Shown here: one piece after another, positions 10,156-16,923 of the stretch
How the letters are laid out: each line of letters starts with the position of its first letter
How positions within the stretch are numbered: the stretch's first letter is position 1
Assembly: GCA_002433335.1 (NCBI GenBank)
Contig: DJHY01000322.1
Span: 1-19,228, forward strand
Reading direction: 5' to 3'
Length of the DNA: 19,228 nt
Source of the DNA: Rhodospirillaceae bacterium UBA6608
Lineage (GTDB): Bacteria; Pseudomonadota; Alphaproteobacteria; Rhodospirillales_A; Casp-alpha2
Program-made: the position numbers and the translations under genes
Notes under the pieces: generated by a model
What the model was told of the DNA's origin: nothing
Seen by the model: the letters and a program-made list of their open reading frames with translations, nothing else
Databases searched by the model: none

Positions 10156-11498
10156 ACCTTGACCGGGGCCGCGCGGCCCTTGACCAGGATTTCCCCCTTG
10201 AAGGCACAGCCCGGCACGCCGCCACAGGCGTCGACCGTTTCCTGCGTGCACATCACATAGCTGCCGTACTGTTTGTTCAACTGCTCCAGGCGGGCGGCGA
10301 TGTTGACCGTGTCGCCATGCACGGTGAAGGTCAGGCGTTCAGCGGTGCCGACCGCGCCGACCACGACCGCCCCGGTATTGATCCCGCAACGCGTCAGCAA
10401 CCGTACGCCGTCGCCGAACCGCCGTTCGGCGCAGACCCGCTGCACGTCATGGGCGCAGGCCAGGGCGCGGGCGGCGTGATCGTCCGACGGCGTCACGGCG
10501 TTGAAGGTGATCAGCATGGCGTCACCTTCAAACAGCAGCACGACCCCGCCGTGACGGGTGATGACGTCGCCGACGGCCTGGAAATATTCGTTGATGGTGC
10601 GGGCCAGTTCACTGGGGGCCATGTTTTCCGACACGGTGGAAAAGCCCTCGATATCGGTGAACATGATGGTCGCGGTGCGGCTTTCTCCGTCGCCCGGTTG
10701 GATCGCCTGATCAGCCAGGGTGATGCGCTCGGCGACTTCCTTGGACACGAAGCGGGTCAGGTCTTGCGCCGCCATGCTTTCGGCGATGGCGCGTTGCAGG
10801 GATCGTTGCGCCCGCATCACGGCAATGGCCAGGACGGCGGTGACCAGTAGGATCGAGACGATCTTGTCGATCTCGGCCCCGATCAGGATCGTGTTCGACG
10901 TCATGTATTCGACGTAGTCGCGGGTGATCATCGGGTTGCCGTCTTCGGCATGGATGACGTAGAGCATCAAGACGCCCCATCCGACCGCCGCCGCACCCCC
11001 GGATAGCAGGATATATCCCGGCTCGAACCGCAGGGCGCGCAGCGCGATGAAGATGAACACGTACATCAGCGTCGGCGCTTTCAGAAAGAAGCTCGCCGGT
11101 TGCATGTATTGGATATGGAACGACCAGATCAGGATCATCAACAGGCTGATATCGATGATCACCGAAGCGGTCAGGAACGCCCGCGTCAGTCGCCCGTGAT
11201 AGGCCCCGATCAGGCGCGCCAGGGTAAACAGGAAATAGAACGCCAACGCCGCCGGGACGAGGTTGAAATTCGGATTGGTCGCGGTCTTGGGTGCGACGGC
11301 CCAAAGGGTGCCGAACAACAGCACCAAAAGCATCTGCACCCAGCCGATCAGCTTTTCGCTGTCCCGCTGTTGCAGGGCGATGCATTCACGCACGCGCGCA
11401 GGCAACCGGTCGCCCACCGGCTCGCCAAGGATGAAGGTCGTTACACGATGCCACAACATAAGGGCACGATGGACCGGGACGGGGGAAAGCTCAATCAC
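10065..11498 (-). CDS. Membrane class III adenylate/guanylate cyclase-domain protein
   Basis: Predicted cyclic-nucleotide-forming enzyme of 477 residues. The N-terminal half has about six membrane helices (near 51-69, 79-98, 108-127, 143-157, 162-181, 209-228). A linker at about 230-272 joins it to a cytosolic class III catalytic domain at about 273-450. Metal-binding aspartates are present in MFTDIEGFS (D282) and FEGDAML (D326). The transition-state Asn and Arg are present in DTVNIAARLE (N399, R403). The two substrate-choosing positions are unusual: the usual Lys of K-F-x-G-D is Leu322, and the usual Asp of D-Y-T is Thr390. The C-terminal tail (SASTASAKPAPDGDAVT) is low-complexity and lies over the convergent HAD gene. 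The start at 11498 follows a 104-base gap from the GntR gene. Confidence 0.88.
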   Translation of the reverse strand: MIELSPVPVHRALMLWHRVTTFILGEPVGDRLPARVRECIALQQRDSEKLIGWVQMLLVLLFGTLWAVAPKTATNPNFNLVPAALAFYFLFTLARLIGAYHGRLTRAFLTASVIIDISLLMILIWSFHIQYMQPASFFLKAPTLMYVFIFIALRALRFEPGYILLSGGAAAVGWGVLMLYVIHAEDGNPMITRDYVEYMTSNTILIGAEIDKIVSILLVTAVLAIAVMRAQRSLQRAIAESMAAQDLTRFVSKEVAERITLADQAIQPGDGESRTATIMFTDIEGFSTVSENMAPSELARTINEYFQAVGDVITRHGGVVLLFEGDAMLITFNAVTPSDDHAARALACAHDVQRVCAERRFGDGVRLLTRCGINTGAVVVGAVGTAERLTFTVHGDTVNIAARLEQLNKQYGSYVMCTQETVDACGGVPGCAFKGEILVKGRAAPVKVYAVASASDRADNSASTASAKPAPDGDAVT

Positions 11499-11530
11499 CT
11501 TTGACGCTCCGCGAAGCCAGGGCGAGGATG

Positions 11531-11556
11531 CCGGGTCGCCTGTTTAGCCGACCCGG
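11531..11556. terminator. Possible hairpin between the GntR and cyclase genes
   Basis: CCGGGTCG (11531-11538) pairs perfectly with CGACCCGG (11549-11556) around a 10-base loop. It lies in the 104-base gap after the GntR stop and before the cyclase start, both on the minus strand. No T-run follows on the minus strand, so termination would be weak. The rest of the gap shows nothing else I can support. Confidence 0.35.
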
Positions 11557-11602
11557 GCGCTCACGGGACAATCACCATTACGTCAGAGATGGGATGCGCC
11601 GG

Positions 11603-12301
11603 TTACTCCGCAGCGGCGCTGGCCGCTTCGGCGGCATCCTTGCGCAGCACTTCCTTGACCGCTTCGCATTTGTTGCGCAGGTGCTCTTTGAGGATTCCGG
11701 CCAGGCGCTGGCCGTCGCGGGTTTCCAAGGCGTTGAGGATTTCCTCATGCTCGGCCATGGCTTCTTCCCAGCGGCCCGAGGTAATGGACGAAATGTAGCG
11801 CGCCCGGCGGATGCGCCCGGCCAGCCCTTCGTACATCGTGACCAACAGGGGGTTGCCCGCCACGGCCATGATCTTTTCGTGGATCTTCTGGTTGATGGCG
11901 AAGTACTCGTTCCGCTCGGCCCGGGTGTGGTGCAGCGCCATCTGATAATGCAGGGCGCGCAGCTCGGCGATATCGGCCTCGGTCGCGTGGACGCAGGCCA
12001 GCTCCCCGGCCAGCGCTTCCAGCGCTCCCATGACGGGGAACATTTCGTCCACGTCCTCGCCGGTCAGGCAGGCGACCCTGGCCCCCCGGTTGGGCAGCAA
12101 TTCCAACACCCCTTCGGAGGCCAGAACCTTCAGCGCCTCGCGCAGCGGCGTGCGCGAAATGCCGAGGGTCTCGCACAGCATCTTTTCCGGCACCTTGGCG
12201 CCGGGTTTCAGGTCGCCGTCATAGACCATCGCCCGCACGCGGTTGACGATTGTGTCGTGCAGGGATTGGCGCTGAATGGGGCTGAGGGGCGTGTCGTCCA
12301 T
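11603..12301 (-). CDS. GntR-family regulator, FCD (FadR) subfamily
   Basis: DNA-binding regulator that senses a small carboxylic acid, 232 residues. The winged helix-turn-helix spans about 12-78 (VPEKMLCETLGISRTPLREA, LASEGVLELLPNRGARV). The FCD ligand domain spans about 85-220, with histidines H141, H185 and H207 at positions that fit the family's metal site. The ATG at 12301 has AAGGGA at good spacing, and only 12 bases separate it from the stop of the FAD/Fe-S dehydrogenase. The two therefore form an operon, and the regulator probably controls it. Known relatives such as GlcC and LldR regulate glycolate or lactate oxidation, which fits the neighbour. The likely operators are the dyads in 15384-15527. 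The effector is not determined. Confidence 0.93.
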   Translation of the reverse strand: MDDTPLSPIQRQSLHDTIVNRVRAMVYDGDLKPGAKVPEKMLCETLGISRTPLREALKVLASEGVLELLPNRGARVACLTGEDVDEMFPVMGALEALAGELACVHATEADIAELRALHYQMALHHTRAERNEYFAINQKIHEKIMAVAGNPLLVTMYEGLAGRIRRARYISSITSGRWEEAMAEHEEILNALETRDGQRLAGILKEHLRNKCEAVKEVLRKDAAEAASAAAE

Positions 12302-12313
12302 AGTCTTCCCTTT

Positions 12314-15300
12314 TTACTGCGCCGCCAGATAGCGTTCCAGCACTTGCGCGACGTGGATCGCTTCGCGCGGGGTGCCGTCGGCGATCTGATGGCGGCAGCT
12401 GGTGCCGTCGGCGACGACGACCGTGTCGGCATCGGCATTGCGCACGGCGGGCAGCAACGCCAGCTCGCCCATGCTTTTCGAAACCTCGACATTGTCCTTG
12501 TCGTAGCCGAACGCCCCGGCCATGCCGCAGCAGCTACTGTCGACTGTTTCGACCGACAAGCCCGGCACCAGACGCAGGGTGCTTTCGACCGCCCCCATGG
12601 CGGCGAAGGCCTTCTGATGGCAATGGCCGTGCAACAGGGCCTTGCCGCCCGCCGCGTCGTTCAACGGCAGGGTCAGGTTTCCGGCCTCGGCCTCGCTGGC
12701 GAGGAATTCCTCGAACAGCATCGCTTTGGCGGCCAGGGCCTTGCTGTCCTCGCCGGGCAACAGCGCCGTGAACTCGTCGCGCAGGGTCAGCAGGCAACTC
12801 GGCTCCAACCCGACGACGGGGATGCCCGCCTCGACGAAGGGCTTCAGCGCGGCCAGGGTGCGCTGCGCCTCTTTCTTCGCTTCGTCGGCCAAACCGGCGG
12901 CCAGGAACGTCCGCCCGCAGCACAGGGGCCGCGCCTTATCGGGGGCCTGGGCGGTGATCACGCGATAGCCCGCCGCCGTCAGCACCCGGCGCGCGGCACG
13001 TAGGTTCTCCGGCTCGAAATAGGTGTTGAAGGTATCGCCCAACAGAACCACCGCCGGGCCGACCGGGCAGGCTTCGCCGGGGGCAAGGGTGCCTTCGCCC
13101 CGGTCCGGCTTGGCGGCCCAGCGGGGCAGGGTGCGGTCGGCCGCGAAGCCGAACATCTTTTCCGACAACCAGGCCAGGCCCGGCACCTTGTCGCGCAGGT
13201 TCAGCGCCCAGGAAATCTTGGACGCCATCGGCGCATAGCGCGGCAGATAGGCGACCAGCTTGTCGAACATTCGCAGGCCGTGGCGCTTGTTATAGGCGTT
13301 CAGGAATTCGACCTTCATCCGCGCCATGTCGATGCCGGTCGGGCATTCGCGCTTGCAGCCCTTGCAGCCGACGCAAAGCTTCATCGCCGCCGCCATGTCT
13401 TCCGAGGTGAAGGCGTCGGGGCCGAGCTGTCCGGAAATGGCCAGGCGCAGGGTGTTGGCGCGGCCACGGGTCAGGTGCTGTTCGTCGCCGGTGGCGCGGA
13501 ACGACGGGCACATCACCCCGGCGTCGCGTTTGCGGCAGGCGCCGTTGTTGTTGCACATCTCGACCGCGCCGGAAAAACCGCCCCAGTCGGACCAGTCCAA
13601 CACCGTGGCGATGTTCTCGGTCTTGTAGCCGGGCTTGAAGCGGAACAGGGTCCGGTCGTCCATCTTAGGCGGATCGACGATCTTGCCCGGGTTCATCAGA
13701 CCCTCGGGGTCGAACTCGGTTTTGACCTCTTTGAAGGTCTCGACCATGCGGGTGCCGAACATCGCTTCGTGAAATTCGGAGCGGACCAGCCCGTCGCCGT
13801 GCTCCCCGGAATGGGAGCCCTTGTATTCGCGGACCATCTCGAAGGCTTCTTCGGCGATGGCGCGCATCTGCTTGGCGCCCATTTCCTGCTTCAGGTTGAT
13901 GACCGGGCGAACGTGCAGCGTCCCGACCGAGGCATGGGCGTACCACGTGCCCTCGGTATTGTGCTTGTGGAACACCTGGGTCAGGCGGTCGGTGTATTCC
14001 GCCAGGTCTTCCAGGCGCACGGCGCAATCCTCGACGAACGAGATCGGTTTGCCGTCGCCCTTCATCGACATCATGATGTTGAGGCCCGATTTGCGAACTT
14101 CCCAGATGTCTTTCTGGAAGGCCGGGTCCACGGCCTCGACCACGCCGCCGGGGAAGCCCAGGTCGGCCATCATCTCGACCAGCTGTTTCAGCTTGGCCAA
14201 CTGCGGCTCAAGCTCGTCGCCGGCGAATTCGACCAGCAGCAGGGCATCGGGCTCGCCCTGGACGAAGCGTTCGACCGTCGGGCGGAAGATGTCGATATCG
14301 CGGGCCAGGCCGATCATGGTGCGGTCGACCAGTTCCACCGCCGCCGGGCCCAGGGTCACCAGATGCTGCGCCGAGTCCATCGCCTTGTAGAAGGTCGGGA
14401 AGTGGCACACGCCCAGGACCTTGTGTTTGGGAAGGGGCTGCAGATCCAGGTGCAGCTTGGTCGAAAAGGCGAGCGTCCCTTCCGAGCCGATCAGCAGATG
14501 GGCCAGGTTCGGATGGGTCTGCGGGCGGTACAGGGTGGCATCGGCCCAGGATCCTTTATAGGCGCCGCCCGGCATCAGCGAGTCGATGTTGTAGCCGCCG
14601 ACCCGGCGCATCAGGTCGGGGAAGCTTTTCTTGATATGGGCTTCCTCGCGACGACCGATATCGAGAAGCTTGGCGACCAATTCCTGCTGCGACGGGCTGA
14701 GCGCGGCGGCAGGCGCATTCGACGACAATTCGCCGAATTGCATTGCCTGTCCGTCGATGGTGATGGCGTCGATGGCGCGCACGTTGTCGCGCATGGTGCC
14801 GTAAACGATGGACCGCGAGCCGCAGGAATTATTCCCGGCCATGCCGCCGATGGTCGCCCGCGACGAGGTCGAGACGTCGACCGGGAACCACAGACCATGC
14901 GGTTTCAGAAAGGCATTCAGATGATCCAGAACGATCCCCGGCTCGACCACGGCCTGACGGCTGGAGGCATCGAATTCCAGAACCTTGTTCAAGTTCTTGG
15001 ACAGGTCGACGACCAGCGCCTCGCCCACGGTCTGCCCGCATTGCGAGGTGCCGCCCCCACGGGGGAGGATCGGCGCGCCCTCGTCCCGCGCGATGTTGAT
15101 GATCGCTTCCACGTCGTCGGCGTCGTTCGGCACGACCACGCCCAGGGGTTCGATCTGATAGATCGACGCATCGGTCGAATAGCGCCCGCGCGAAAACGGA
15201 TCGAACAGGACGCTGCCCTTGATCGCGTTCTTGAGGCGGCGGGCCAGGGCCGGATCGCCCTTCGCGGGACGGGATTTCGGGGTCGGCGGGGTGCTTGCTG

Positions 15301-15319
15301 CGGGGGAGGTCGGCGCCAT
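12314..15319 (-). CDS. FAD-binding and Fe-S-binding 2-hydroxyacid dehydrogenase, fused (YdiJ / GlcD-GlcF type)
   Basis: Predicted FAD and iron-sulfur enzyme oxidising a D-2-hydroxyacid (glycolate, D-lactate or D-2-hydroxyglutarate class) and passing electrons to the respiratory chain. It has 1001 residues, close to E. coli YdiJ. The FAD-binding half has PRGGGTSQCGQTVG (about 87-99) and ATIGGMAGNNSCGSRS. The FAD-oxidase C-terminal domain ends at about 550 (HSGEHGDGLVRSEF, LMNPGKIVDPPK). The Fe-S part has C589, C595, C604 (CNNNGACRK...MCPSF) and a CxxCxxCxxxCP set at C649, C652, C655, C659. Two CCG-type modules (LCCGRTF near 800, SSCCGMAGAFGY near 930) bring the GlcF-like half to the C-terminus. 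The ATG at 15319 has only a weak AGAGA site. Single-chain fusion of dehydrogenase and Fe-S subunits is clear; the exact substrate is not. Confidence 0.92.
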   Translation of the reverse strand: MAPTSPAASTPPTPKSRPAKGDPALARRLKNAIKGSVLFDPFSRGRYSTDASIYQIEPLGVVVPNDADDVEAIINIARDEGAPILPRGGGTSQCGQTVGEALVVDLSKNLNKVLEFDASSRQAVVEPGIVLDHLNAFLKPHGLWFPVDVSTSSRATIGGMAGNNSCGSRSIVYGTMRDNVRAIDAITIDGQAMQFGELSSNAPAAALSPSQQELVAKLLDIGRREEAHIKKSFPDLMRRVGGYNIDSLMPGGAYKGSWADATLYRPQTHPNLAHLLIGSEGTLAFSTKLHLDLQPLPKHKVLGVCHFPTFYKAMDSAQHLVTLGPAAVELVDRTMIGLARDIDIFRPTVERFVQGEPDALLLVEFAGDELEPQLAKLKQLVEMMADLGFPGGVVEAVDPAFQKDIWEVRKSGLNIMMSMKGDGKPISFVEDCAVRLEDLAEYTDRLTQVFHKHNTEGTWYAHASVGTLHVRPVINLKQEMGAKQMRAIAEEAFEMVREYKGSHSGEHGDGLVRSEFHEAMFGTRMVETFKEVKTEFDPEGLMNPGKIVDPPKMDDRTLFRFKPGYKTENIATVLDWSDWGGFSGAVEMCNNNGACRKRDAGVMCPSFRATGDEQHLTRGRANTLRLAISGQLGPDAFTSEDMAAAMKLCVGCKGCKRECPTGIDMARMKVEFLNAYNKRHGLRMFDKLVAYLPRYAPMASKISWALNLRDKVPGLAWLSEKMFGFAADRTLPRWAAKPDRGEGTLAPGEACPVGPAVVLLGDTFNTYFEPENLRAARRVLTAAGYRVITAQAPDKARPLCCGRTFLAAGLADEAKKEAQRTLAALKPFVEAGIPVVGLEPSCLLTLRDEFTALLPGEDSKALAAKAMLFEEFLASEAEAGNLTLPLNDAAGGKALLHGHCHQKAFAAMGAVESTLRLVPGLSVETVDSSCCGMAGAFGYDKDNVEVSKSMGELALLPAVRNADADTVVVADGTSCRHQIADGTPREAIHVAQVLERYLAAQ

Positions 15320-15383
15320 GGATGTCTCTATTCGGATAGGGTTCGGAAAGGGCGAATTTATGTGTTGGCGGAGTGTATCAAAA

Positions 15384-15398
15384 TGAATTCAAAATTCA
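15384..15398. promoter_or_regulatory. Dyad TGAATT-N3-AATTCA
   Basis: Perfect inverted repeat of two 6-mers around CAA, about 65 bases upstream of the FAD/Fe-S dehydrogenase start. It is too AT-rich and short to be a terminator and fits the size of a dimeric regulator's operator. The neighbouring GntR/FCD protein is the natural candidate. The symmetry is seen; the binding is inferred. Confidence 0.35.
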
Positions 15399-15416
15399 AA
15401 CAATGAATCGCTAGAA

Positions 15417-15432
15417 AGGCATGGCAATGCCT
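15417..15432. promoter_or_regulatory. Dyad AGGCAT-N4-ATGCCT
   Basis: Perfect 6-base inverted repeat around GGCA in the middle of the AT-rich divergent gap. It may be an operator for the divergent promoters. No T-run follows, so a terminator is unlikely. Confidence 0.35.
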
Positions 15433-15441
15433 CGAGAGAAA

Positions 15442-15459
15442 AATAATATCGTTATTATT
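15442..15459. promoter_or_regulatory. Dyad AATAATA-N4-TATTATT
   Basis: Perfect 7-base inverted repeat around TCGT, wholly AT in its arms, in the most AT-rich part of the gap. It could be an operator, a bending site, or part of a promoter for the minus-strand dehydrogenase. Symmetry could also arise by chance in such AT-rich sequence. Confidence 0.3.
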
Positions 15460-15501
15460 CAATATTATATGCCGAAAAATGGAGAAAAATTCCGAACCCG
15501 C

Positions 15502-15529
15502 TTGTTGGCGAAAAAAATGTATGCATAAT
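15502..15529 (+). promoter_or_regulatory. Candidate aminotransferase promoter with embedded TATGCATA palindrome
   Basis: TTGTTG (15502-15507) and CATAAT (15524-15529) are 16 bases apart and face the aminotransferase gene. The perfect palindrome TATGCATA (15520-15527) overlaps the -10 element. It resembles the TGTATACA-like sites favoured by many FCD-type GntR regulators, so a bound repressor would block RNA polymerase. The leader would be about 60 bases. This is suggestive only. Confidence 0.4.
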
Positions 15530-15570
15530 GCCAATCGTTGATGCGCCCCTGTGAACGACCTGGGCGCGTA

Positions 15571-15599
15571 ATCCGATCATAAAGAGGACATCCGATCAT
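15571..15599 (+). repeat. Exact 10-bp direct repeat flanking the aminotransferase ribosome-binding site
   Basis: ATCCGATCAT occurs at 15571-15580 and again at 15590-15599, nine bases apart. The AAAGAGGA ribosome-binding site sits between the copies, and the second copy runs into the ATG start. It could be a local duplication or a translational control site. Confidence 0.5.
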
Positions 15600-16776
15600 G
15601 ACTGTGCGCCGCGGCCGACATTTCCTGCAGATTCCCGGTCCTTCGAACACCCCCGACCGCATCCTCCGCGCCATGGACAACGCGGTGATGGATCACCGTG
15701 GTCCCGATTTCGCCGACCTGGGCCTGGCTTGCCTGGCCGGGATGAAAAAGGTCTTCAAGACGGAAAAATGCGAAGTCGTCATCTATCCCGCGTCGGGCAC
15801 GGGCGCCTGGGAAGCGGCCCTGGCCAACACCATGTCGCCGGGTGATCGGATCCTGATGTATGAAACCGGGCAGTTCGCCACTCTGTGGAAGAACCTGGCC
15901 AACCGTTTGGGCCTGATCCCGGAATTCATCGATGGCGATTGGCGCCATGGCGTCGATGCCGCCGCCATTGAAAAGCGCCTGAACGAAGACACCGACCGCG
16001 AGATCAAGGCGGTCTGCATGGTCCACAACGAGACGTCCACCGGCGTGACCTCGCGCGTCAAGCTGGTGCGCGAGGCTATCGATCGCACCGGTCATCCGGC
16101 GCTGTTCATGGTCGATACCATTTCGGGTCTGGCCTCGGCTGATTTCCGTCAGGACGAATGGGGCGTCGACGTTGCCGTCGCCGGGTCGCAAAAGGGCCTG
16201 ATGCTGCCGCCGGGGATCAGCTTCAACTGCGTCTCGGAAAAGGCGATCGAGGTTTCCAAGTCCGCGACCCTGCCCAAGTCCTATTGGGCCTGGGACGAAA
16301 TGATTACCATGAACAAGACCGGCTACTTCCCCTATACCCCGGCGACCAACCTGCTGTACGGCCTGAAGGAAGCCATCGCCATGCTGATGGAAGAAGGTCT
16401 GGACAACGTGTTTGCCCGCCACGAGCGCTTCGCCGAGGCGACCCGCCGCGCCGTCCGCGCCTGGGGTTTGGAAGTCCTGTGCCAGGAACCGAAGGAATAT
16501 TCCCCGGTTCTGACCGCGGTCATGATGCCCGAAGGCCACAGCGCCGATAACTTCCGCAAGGTGACGTTGGAAGCTTTCGACATGTCGCTCGGCAACGGCC
16601 TGAACAAGGTCGCGGACAAGGTGTTCCGGATCGGCCACCTGGGTGACTTCAACGAACTGATGCTGATGGGCACCCTGTCGGGCGTCGAGATGGGCCTGGA
16701 ACTGGCCAAGGTTCCCCACGAAAAGGGCGGGGTCGATGCGGCCATGTCCTATCTGGTGAACCCGCAAGCTCGATAA
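15598..16776 (+). CDS. Class V aminotransferase, serine/aspartate-glyoxylate type
   Basis: PLP-dependent aminotransferase that most likely uses glyoxylate as amino acceptor, with serine, alanine or aspartate as donor. It has 392 residues. Visible signatures are FLQIPGPSNTPDRILRAMD, the cofactor-holding SGTGAWEAAL, VHNETSTGV, FMVDTISG (D173, pyridine-nitrogen contact), and AGSQKGLMLPPG with the PLP lysine K199, then KVFRIGHLGDFNELML near the C-terminus. The family includes SgaA of the serine cycle and BhcA of the beta-hydroxyaspartate cycle; the SATLPKSYW region looks somewhat closer to BhcA than to SgaA. An AAAGAGGA ribosome-binding site precedes the ATG. It is divergent from the 2-hydroxyacid dehydrogenase, which could supply glyoxylate from glycolate. 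The donor amino acid cannot be read from sequence. Confidence 0.9.
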   Translation: MTVRRGRHFLQIPGPSNTPDRILRAMDNAVMDHRGPDFADLGLACLAGMKKVFKTEKCEVVIYPASGTGAWEAALANTMSPGDRILMYETGQFATLWKNLANRLGLIPEFIDGDWRHGVDAAAIEKRLNEDTDREIKAVCMVHNETSTGVTSRVKLVREAIDRTGHPALFMVDTISGLASADFRQDEWGVDVAVAGSQKGLMLPPGISFNCVSEKAIEVSKSATLPKSYWAWDEMITMNKTGYFPYTPATNLLYGLKEAIAMLMEEGLDNVFARHERFAEATRRAVRAWGLEVLCQEPKEYSPVLTAVMMPEGHSADNFRKVTLEAFDMSLGNGLNKVADKVFRIGHLGDFNELMLMGTLSGVEMGLELAKVPHEKGGVDAAMSYLVNPQAR

Positions 16777-16801
16777 GGGCCCAATAACGGCCCGAAAACA
16801 A

Positions 16802-16817
16802 AAAGCGTTCCCGCTTT
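16802..16817. terminator. Small hairpin downstream of the aminotransferase
   Basis: AAAGCG (16802-16807) pairs with CGCTTT (16812-16817) around TTCC, starting 26 bases after the aminotransferase stop. The A-rich upstream and T-ending downstream arms make it a compact, two-way terminator candidate, though the stem is only six pairs. Confidence 0.4.
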
Positions 16818-16826
16818 GGCGTGACG

Positions 16827-16859
16827 GGCCGGTGTCCTGATGTATCCTGGACACCGGCC
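16827..16859. terminator. Strong hairpin terminator between the aminotransferase and CoA transferase genes
   Basis: GGCCGGTGTCC (16827-16837) pairs perfectly over 11 bases with GGACACCGGCC (16849-16859), with an 11-base loop. TTGTCAT follows, a short T tract. It sits 50 bases past the aminotransferase stop and 64 bases before the next gene, so it should separate the two transcripts. Confidence 0.6.
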
Positions 16860-16886
16860 TTGTCATATCCGGGCCTGGAATAAATA
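16860..16886 (+). promoter_or_regulatory. Candidate promoter of the CoA transferase gene
   Basis: TTGTCA (16860-16865) is followed 15 bases later by TAAATA (16881-16886); a 17-base spacing gives AATAGA instead. It directly follows the strong hairpin and precedes the start codon by about 37 bases. It is moderate evidence only. Confidence 0.35.
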
Positions 16887-16923
16887 GAACCGCACAAGAA
16901 ACGTATAAGACGGAGGATTCGCG

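Noticed and set aside
13280..15406. 708-codon plus-strand open frame opposite the FAD/Fe-S dehydrogenase
   Set aside because: Shadow of a well-supported gene; no domain is recognisable.
15598..16776. Complete beta-hydroxyaspartate cycle cluster
   Set aside because: The aminotransferase resembles BhcA, but the dehydratase, aldolase, iminosuccinate reductase and IclR regulator of that cluster are absent from the window.
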